In this document: piece after piece, positions 59,663 through 64,000 of the stretch
How the letters are laid out: each line of letters begins with the position of its first letter
Numbering within the stretch: the stretch's first letter is position 1
Assembly: GCA_964567995.1 (NCBI GenBank)
Contig: CAZMOB010000001.1
Location: 124,001-188,000 of the forward strand
DNA: 64,000 nucleotides
Direction of reading: 5' to 3'
DNA from: JAGOTP01 sp964567995
Lineage (GTDB): Bacteria; Patescibacteriota; Patescibacteriia; 2-12-FULL-60-25
Program-made: the position numbers and the translations under genes
Notes under the pieces: generated by a model
What the model saw: the letters and a program-made list of their open reading frames with translations, nothing else
What the model was told of the DNA's origin: nothing
Database searches by the model: none

Positions 59663-60622
59663 CTAGCGAGTTTCGAACACAAGAAAGCAGTCATGCTCGT
59701 CCCATAGCGTGTCATACGCTGCACTTTTAAGTTCGCAAGCGTCGACCCCGTTATCACGAGTGTGTCTCAGTTCGGGGACAAACATCTCGTGAGATGAGCT
59801 GATAACTGAGCCTAATGCATAGATGTGATGGGTATGGTGTTTGTTAGAACGCCAGTATTTTGCTGCATAGGCAAGGAGCTCTTGGAGGGTAGCCGGACGC
59901 AATGCTTGTTTATGAATCAATTCCAGGGCTTCATCCGTCTCGATTCGGTCTGGATGATCAGGGCCACACTCTGCGATAAGGTCTTTGACGAAGATGAAGC
60001 GTCCGATGGGAGCAATTTCCGCACGCTGCTCTTTGCTCATGCTTTGGAGGATACTCTCCCGTAAAAGAGAGCTATTTAAGCGTCTCCCAAGTTTTGATAA
60101 ATCCATTTCCGTTAAAGCGAAGTCCTGAAGGGGCCTTCCTTCTTGGTAATCGTGTCCGACATAACTTAGGTTAAAGGTCGTTCGTAGAGAGCTTGGAGAC
60201 GGCAGAACGGTCCAGTCTGGGACTTCTGCATCCGAAAGGAAGAGCTCTCCAGGACTTATCTGATGCATTTGGCAATAGGCCAAAAGCTTCGTGTCGAGCG
60301 GACCGCCTTGGGTGAGTCTTTGGAGAGCGGCATAGCCTTCCATGATCTCATGAAGATCTTGCTGCCATTGGCCTTGATCGATGTCCGCTGGGTTCTGTTG
60401 CAATCGAGTACATTCACCTAACCAAGCTTCAAAATGAGCATACCGCTCTTTCGTCAACGTTCTCTTCTTAGAGACAGCTGAGTCTGGCTTGGGATTATAG
60501 AACGCTTCATACGTTCTGATCCGTACTTCCAGTTCATACAGAATCATCTGACGAATGTCTCGTCGTTGTTCGGCTGTATAGAAGTTTTCGATAGTTCTCA
60601 CTTTTTCTTGCGATATTTCCAT
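59663..60622 (-). CDS. RPAT/FLVF-family hypothetical protein, array copy E
   Basis: A 319-residue protein of the proximal subfamily. Blocks: RRDIRQMILYELEVRIRTYE, RYAHFEAWLGEC, LFLSDAEVPDW, IHKQALRPATLQELLAYAAKYW (about 242), YALGSVISSS and CFLVFETR. Leu replaces Val before RPAT, as in all proximal copies. The ending ETR is unusual. It begins 6 bases after copy F. Confidence 0.85.
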   Translation of the reverse strand: MEISQEKVRTIENFYTAEQRRDIRQMILYELEVRIRTYEAFYNPKPDSAVSKKRTLTKERYAHFEAWLGECTRLQQNPADIDQGQWQQDLHEIMEGYAALQRLTQGGPLDTKLLAYCQMHQISPGELFLSDAEVPDWTVLPSPSSLRTTFNLSYVGHDYQEGRPLQDFALTEMDLSKLGRRLNSSLLRESILQSMSKEQRAEIAPIGRFIFVKDLIAECGPDHPDRIETDEALELIHKQALRPATLQELLAYAAKYWRSNKHHTHHIYALGSVISSSHEMFVPELRHTRDNGVDACELKSAAYDTLWDEHDCFLVFETR

Positions 60623-60628
60623 AGATGT

Positions 60629-61588
60629 CTAGTCTTGTCGGAAGACGAGTAGGCAATCTTCGCTGGACCAGAGGCGTACCATGTTCTCGAATGACAATTC
60701 ACATTCTTGATCGAATTGAGTGAGTCTAGGAAAGCAGGACTTTGTGCCTTCATTTGAAAACGCTGAACCGAATGCATAAATCTGAAGCTCTTGTTTGTCA
60801 GCATCCCAATGATCACGCGCGTAGACGAGAAGTTCTTGGAGAGTGGCTGGTCGCAGATTGTGCTGATCCAAGAACTGCCAGATATCTAATGTTGGAAGGC
60901 GCTCTCCTTGATCAGGATCTTGAAGCCTTATTTGACGGATAATCTCTTCAACAGATAAGACTTTGGCGGGGGAGGGGGCCGTGAGACGCATGCCTTCCGC
61001 GATGTTGTTGAGAAGCCGTTCACGTAGCTCAATCAGTTCTTTCGATCCACTCATTCCAACGAGCATCGTTTCCCAGTTTTTCAAGGTGAAGTCTTCCAGT
61101 GGTCTTCCTTCACGGTACTCCTCGGCAACGTGATCAAGACGATACGCCTTTTTTAGCAGCTCTTGAGACGGAAGCCAGATCCATTTTGGAATGAATTCTC
61201 TTGAAAGGAGAAACTCACCCTTTCGGAGCAGCTGCGCCTCGCAGTATATTCTGATCTCCGGTCGGAGTGGACCGGCTTGGTGAAGTTGCTGTAATGCCTG
61301 ATAGCCAGTGGTTATTTGCTGGATATCTCTTTTTAATTGATCCTGGCCCATCTCGGCTGGGTATGTTCGACCTTGCCCCAGGGTTCCCAGCCAGGTTTCA
61401 AAGCGTGTATACCGTTCTTTGGTCAAAGGGCTCTCCGGTATCGCTGGGGTATTCGCCGGTTCATAGAGAGCCTCATACGCTCTGATTTTCGCTTCCATAT
61501 GAGATAAAATGATGCGGCGAAGATCTTGCCGTTCTCGCGAGGAGTATGTGTCTTCTATGGAGCCAATTGGTGTACGTGCGCGTTCCAT
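60629..61588 (-). CDS. RPAT/FLVF-family hypothetical protein, array copy F
   Basis: A 319-residue protein. Blocks: RQDLRRIILSHMEAKIRAYE, RYTRFETWLGTL, FLLSREFIPKW, LDQHNLRPATLQELLVYA (about 246), YAFGSAFSNEG and CLLVFRQD (first Phe of FLVF replaced by Leu). The region between YAFGS and LLVF is the shortest of the set. It begins 6 bases after copy G. Confidence 0.85.
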   Translation of the reverse strand: MERARTPIGSIEDTYSSRERQDLRRIILSHMEAKIRAYEALYEPANTPAIPESPLTKERYTRFETWLGTLGQGRTYPAEMGQDQLKRDIQQITTGYQALQQLHQAGPLRPEIRIYCEAQLLRKGEFLLSREFIPKWIWLPSQELLKKAYRLDHVAEEYREGRPLEDFTLKNWETMLVGMSGSKELIELRERLLNNIAEGMRLTAPSPAKVLSVEEIIRQIRLQDPDQGERLPTLDIWQFLDQHNLRPATLQELLVYARDHWDADKQELQIYAFGSAFSNEGTKSCFPRLTQFDQECELSFENMVRLWSSEDCLLVFRQD

Positions 61589-61594
61589 AAAATA

Positions 61595-62575
61595 TTATTC
61601 CTGATTGAAAACAAGGAAGCAATCATGGTCATCCCACATGAAGTTATAGATATCACCGGTTAACTTACATGTCTCCTCGAGCTGATCACGAACATGTTTG
61701 AGTTGAGGAGCGAATTTTCCTCCGTTTTCTGTTCTGACCACTGAGCCCAAGGCACAGACTGTGCGATACGCATGTTTATTTGATTTCCAATGGTATCTGG
61801 CGTACGTGAGCAGTTCTGCCAAGGTTGCCGGTCGGAGCCCTTGTCTATCGAGGAGCTCCAAGACGACATTGGTCATAATGCCACCTTCATGGTTTGGGTG
61901 AAGCTGTTTCCAACTTTGTATGAGATCTGCAATAAATACTATTTTTGCAGGTGGAAGTACTTCTCGTCGTTGTCCTTCTTCAATGCTGTGCAGAAGTCTC
62001 TGACGTGGAATTTCAGGGATGATCGATACTCTGTCTAAGAAATCCTCTTCCTTTAAGGCAAAATCTTGGAGGGTTTTTCCCTTTCCGTACTCTTGTCGGA
62101 ACTCCTCACTAATGGAATCTAGATGATAGGTCGTTTTTAGCACTAGTTCAGAGGGGAGTACTGTCCAGTTTGGCATCTGTTCTCTCAGAATAAACAGTTC
62201 TTGTGGTTTGGGCAGTTGTAAAGTGCAGTATTCCAGAAGTTCTGCGTCCAGTATTCCGCCTTGCACGAGTCGTTGAAGGGCACGATAGCCAACAACTATA
62301 TTCTTCACATCCGCCCGCCACTGGACCTCGTCGATCCCAGGTGGGCAACGCCCTATGTGGCCACATTCGCCGATCCACGTTTCAAAACGGGCATAGCGTT
62401 CTTTCGTTAAACGATTGCTCGTAGCAGGGAGAGGATCTATGGCGGGTTCGTAGAGCTTTTCATACTCTCTGATCCTTGATTCCAATTCATACAAAATCAT
62501 CCGACGAAGATCTTGTCGTTGTTGTAAGGTGTACGTCTCTTCTACGGACTTGAACCGTTCTAGCGCGGCTTCCAT
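61595..62575 (-). CDS. RPAT/FLVF-family hypothetical protein, array copy G
   Basis: A 326-residue protein. Blocks: RQDLRRMILYELESRIREYE, RYARFETWIGEC, LFILREQMPNW, LDRQGLRPATLAELLTYA (about 248), CALGSVVRTENGG and CFLVFNQE. It has its own extended -10 promoter immediately upstream, so copies G to A may form a second transcription unit. N-terminal segment closely resembles that of E and F. Confidence 0.85.
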   Translation of the reverse strand: MEAALERFKSVEETYTLQQRQDLRRMILYELESRIREYEKLYEPAIDPLPATSNRLTKERYARFETWIGECGHIGRCPPGIDEVQWRADVKNIVVGYRALQRLVQGGILDAELLEYCTLQLPKPQELFILREQMPNWTVLPSELVLKTTYHLDSISEEFRQEYGKGKTLQDFALKEEDFLDRVSIIPEIPRQRLLHSIEEGQRREVLPPAKIVFIADLIQSWKQLHPNHEGGIMTNVVLELLDRQGLRPATLAELLTYARYHWKSNKHAYRTVCALGSVVRTENGGKFAPQLKHVRDQLEETCKLTGDIYNFMWDDHDCFLVFNQE

Positions 62576-62581
62576 GGGGTG

Positions 62582-62590
62582 AGTATATCA
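62582..62590 (-). promoter_or_regulatory. Internal extended -10 promoter (TGATATACT) in the array
   Basis: TGATATACT on the minus strand lies in the 24-base gap between copies H and G, 6 bases before the ATG of G. It is identical to the promoter box of the epimerase operon at 5221 and predicts a leaderless mRNA. Confidence 0.6.
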
Positions 62591-62599
62591 TTCCCTCAT

Positions 62600-63568
62600 T
62601 TATTCCTGATGGAAGACAAGGAAGAATTCGTTGATGCCCCAATTCTCGCTCCAGTTGTGTGCACCCAGTTCGCGCAGAGTGCCGGACGTGCTTAAATAGG
62701 GAGCGAGTGTGCACACCTTATTTTGTCGTATGCTTAAGAAGGTGGAGCCTAACGCATGAATATAGGGGGCTCTTTTATTTTTAGGTAGTGAGAAGGGATC
62801 CCAATGATGGCCAGCATACGCTAAGAGTTCAGAGAAGGTCGCAGGTCGCAGCTTCATGAGATGGAATAGTTTGAAGAGGTCTCCGGTAGAGACCTGCTCT
62901 TCCAGGTTCAGTCCTCGCGCTTTGGATTCTTCTAGAACTTCCTCCATACCCAGCAGTCTTGCGAAGGGAAGAGCTTCCGTTTGAACAGCATCGTGCAACT
63001 TCTTATCAAGCAATGTTCTTTGTAGATCTTCAGGTATACCGGCTCGAGTGAGATCTTGCCATCTGAGGCCAAAGCTCTGAAGTTCAATGCCTTCTTTATA
63101 GTCAGTTGAGATAAAGTCCAGATGATAGGTTTCTTTGAGCACCTCGGTGGAGGGAAGACGCGTCCAGGCCGGAAGTTCTTCTCGTAAGATCTCAATGTCA
63201 GGCGACATGCGACGACACTCTTCACAGTAGGCTTTGAGATCTGGGGGTACTCTACCGTCACGATGCAGCGCTTGAAGCGTTCGATAGCCGAGTAAGACGC
63301 GCTCAGCATCTTTCTGCCATTCGTTTTGATCGACATCTATTGGACCGCGTTGTGTTTGAGCACATCGACCCATCCAAGCTTCAAAGCGAGCGTAACGCTC
63401 TTTTGTGAGAGGACTCTCGTCTGAAGAAGCCTTTCCAGATGCATAAAATGCCTCGTATTTTTTTATGATCGCCTCTAATTCGCCTAAAATAGTTCGGCGA
63501 ATTTGATCTCGTCGCTTGGGCGAAAAGGGTTTTTCTGTGGCGATTCCTTCTTTCTGCAGCGTTTCCAT
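62600..63568 (-). CDS. RPAT/FLVF-family hypothetical protein, array copy H
   Basis: A 322-residue protein. Blocks: RRDQIRRTILGELEAIIKKYE, RYARFEAWMGRC, IEILREELPAW, FHLMKLRPATFSELLAYAGHHW (about 241), HALGSTFLSI and FFLVFHQE. The spacer between HALGS and FLVF (KVCTLAPYLSTSGTLRELG) has no close match in the other copies. It begins 6 bases after copy I. Confidence 0.85.
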   Translation of the reverse strand: METLQKEGIATEKPFSPKRRDQIRRTILGELEAIIKKYEAFYASGKASSDESPLTKERYARFEAWMGRCAQTQRGPIDVDQNEWQKDAERVLLGYRTLQALHRDGRVPPDLKAYCEECRRMSPDIEILREELPAWTRLPSTEVLKETYHLDFISTDYKEGIELQSFGLRWQDLTRAGIPEDLQRTLLDKKLHDAVQTEALPFARLLGMEEVLEESKARGLNLEEQVSTGDLFKLFHLMKLRPATFSELLAYAGHHWDPFSLPKNKRAPYIHALGSTFLSIRQNKVCTLAPYLSTSGTLRELGAHNWSENWGINEFFLVFHQE

Positions 63569-63574
63569 AGCGCA

Positions 63575-64000
63575 TTATTCCTGAGGGAAGACAAGAAAAG
63601 AGCTTCCTCCTGACCAGGGATTGCGCCAATTTGTTGAAGTCAATTCACGTTGATTATGGAAGTATCGCAAACACGGAGTACCTAGAGGTCCTTCTGTTTT
63701 CTTAAAAACAGAACCCAGGGCGAAGATATGCGGAATATCCGTCTTTGGTTCATGTGCTTCAGGGTGCCACTGTTGCTGAGCATAGGCGAGCAATTCAGGT
63801 AGACTAGCGGGTCGGAGTTTCTGTTCAAGCAAAGCAAAAAGAAGTTCTGTTGTGGGCAGGAAATCTGGATAGGCCGGCTTGGCTTCTTGCTTTTTGCGTA
63901 TCATGTCGATGACATGAATAATTCTGCCGAGAGGTTGTGTATCGGTACGAGAGCGATCTTTTGTTCCTAGAAGAAGCTGATGTAGGGCTGGATCGAGTAT
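63575..64000 (-). CDS. RPAT/FLVF-family hypothetical protein, array copy I (5' end outside window)
   Basis: The last 141 residues of a further copy; the frame is open to the window edge, so the annotated part is the C-terminal 40 percent. Visible blocks: LGRIIHVIDMI (equivalent to the PPARIF-x-I region of other copies), LEQKLRPASLPELLAYAQQQW, FALGSVFKKTEG and SFLVFPQE. An internal ATG at 63904 is not the true start because family sequence continues upstream of it. Confidence 0.85.
   Translation of the reverse strand: MLDPALHQLLLGTKDRSRTDTQPLGRIIHVIDMIRKKQEAKPAYPDFLPTTELLFALLEQKLRPASLPELLAYAQQQWHPEAHEPKTDIPHIFALGSVFKKTEGPLGTPCLRYFHNQRELTSTNWRNPWSGGSSFLVFPQE

Larger units (their letters stand above)
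55567..64000 (-). repeat. Tandem array of RPAT/FLVF-family paralogs (eight complete, one partial)
   Basis: Nine consecutive genes of one family on the minus strand, 6-24 bases apart, continuing past the window end. Every copy has RPA(T/I/S)-x2-ELL-x-YA/S-x3-x-W, a YALGS-like block about 25-35 residues later and FLVF or LLVF near the C-terminus. Two subfamilies can be told apart: the four distal genes (55567-59641; FDEA before RPAT, FRK-type end) and the five proximal genes (59663-64000; LRPAT, shorter spacer, QE-type end). Confidence 0.9.

Noticed and set aside
55567..64000. A diversity-generating retroelement acting on the array
   Set aside because: No reverse transcriptase or template repeat is present in the window and the differences among copies are not obviously limited to adenine positions. 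Kept only as a test in the findings.

Overview
The window reads as one contiguous piece of a reduced bacterial genome, most probably a member of the Candidate Phyla Radiation (Patescibacteria, Parcubacteria-like). The basis is gene content and style: DUF3048, DUF5671, DUF2304 and DUF5666-like proteins, a TrmB-type regulator behind gyrB, an ECF sigma/membrane protein/MacAB-type operon, many small membrane proteins of unknown function, and very compact spacing. TGA is used as an ordinary stop (for example at the end of recQ), so the genetic code is standard. Lineage is inferred from gene content only; no 16S gene is present.

Layout. 1-3.5 kb: recQ (5' end missing), NUDIX, truB, polyprenyl-phosphate sugar transferase. 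3.5-7.3 kb: secreted subtilase, a structured palindrome and two tandem NAD-dependent sugar epimerases. 7.4-8.1 kb: a GC-rich adenylate-kinase-like gene. 8.2-14.8 kb: a membrane-anchored single-ring ClpB-like AAA+ ATPase, then glycosyltransferases and a large polytopic membrane protein. 14.9-19.7 kb: CDP-alcohol phosphatidyltransferase, MurE-like ligase, PH-domain protein, FtsB-like and SurA-like proteins, and a lone copy of the paralogous family described below. 19.8-25.3 kb: tRNA-Thr, tRNA-Gly, rodA, a second structured palindrome, gyrB, TrmB-like regulator. 25.4-29.9 kb: a GC-rich two-gene module, zinc-ribbon protein, L25, DUF3048, prmC, tRNA-Val. 30-33.2 kb: an accessory stretch with two heme-oxygenase-like di-iron proteins (one broken), a cupin and another GC-rich gene. 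33.2-44.6 kb: membrane and GT-B proteins, engB, malic enzyme, ftsEX with a downstream HExxH protein, pepF. 44.6-45.7 kb: two more GC-rich genes. 45.7-55.4 kb: ABC-F, NUDIX, the sigma/MacAB operon, an SPFH protein, tRNA-Gln. 55.6-64 kb: a head-to-tail array of eight complete and one partial copy of a roughly 320-340 residue protein family I do not recognise.

The most notable content is that array. All copies share an RPAT...ELLAY block, a YALGS block and a terminal FLVF block, while the stretch between the last two varies strongly. A tenth copy sits alone at 18.7 kb. The array falls into two subfamilies and has at least one internal promoter.

Two gene-expression styles coexist. Many resident genes have a TANNNT box only 5-10 bases before the ATG and no Shine-Dalgarno sequence, which suggests leaderless mRNAs. 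A scattered set of visibly GC-rich genes (7.4, 25.4, 25.9, 32.2, 44.6 and 45.2 kb) mostly carries Shine-Dalgarno sequences, often with -35/-10 promoters and GC-rich terminator hairpins, as if they were independently acquired modules.
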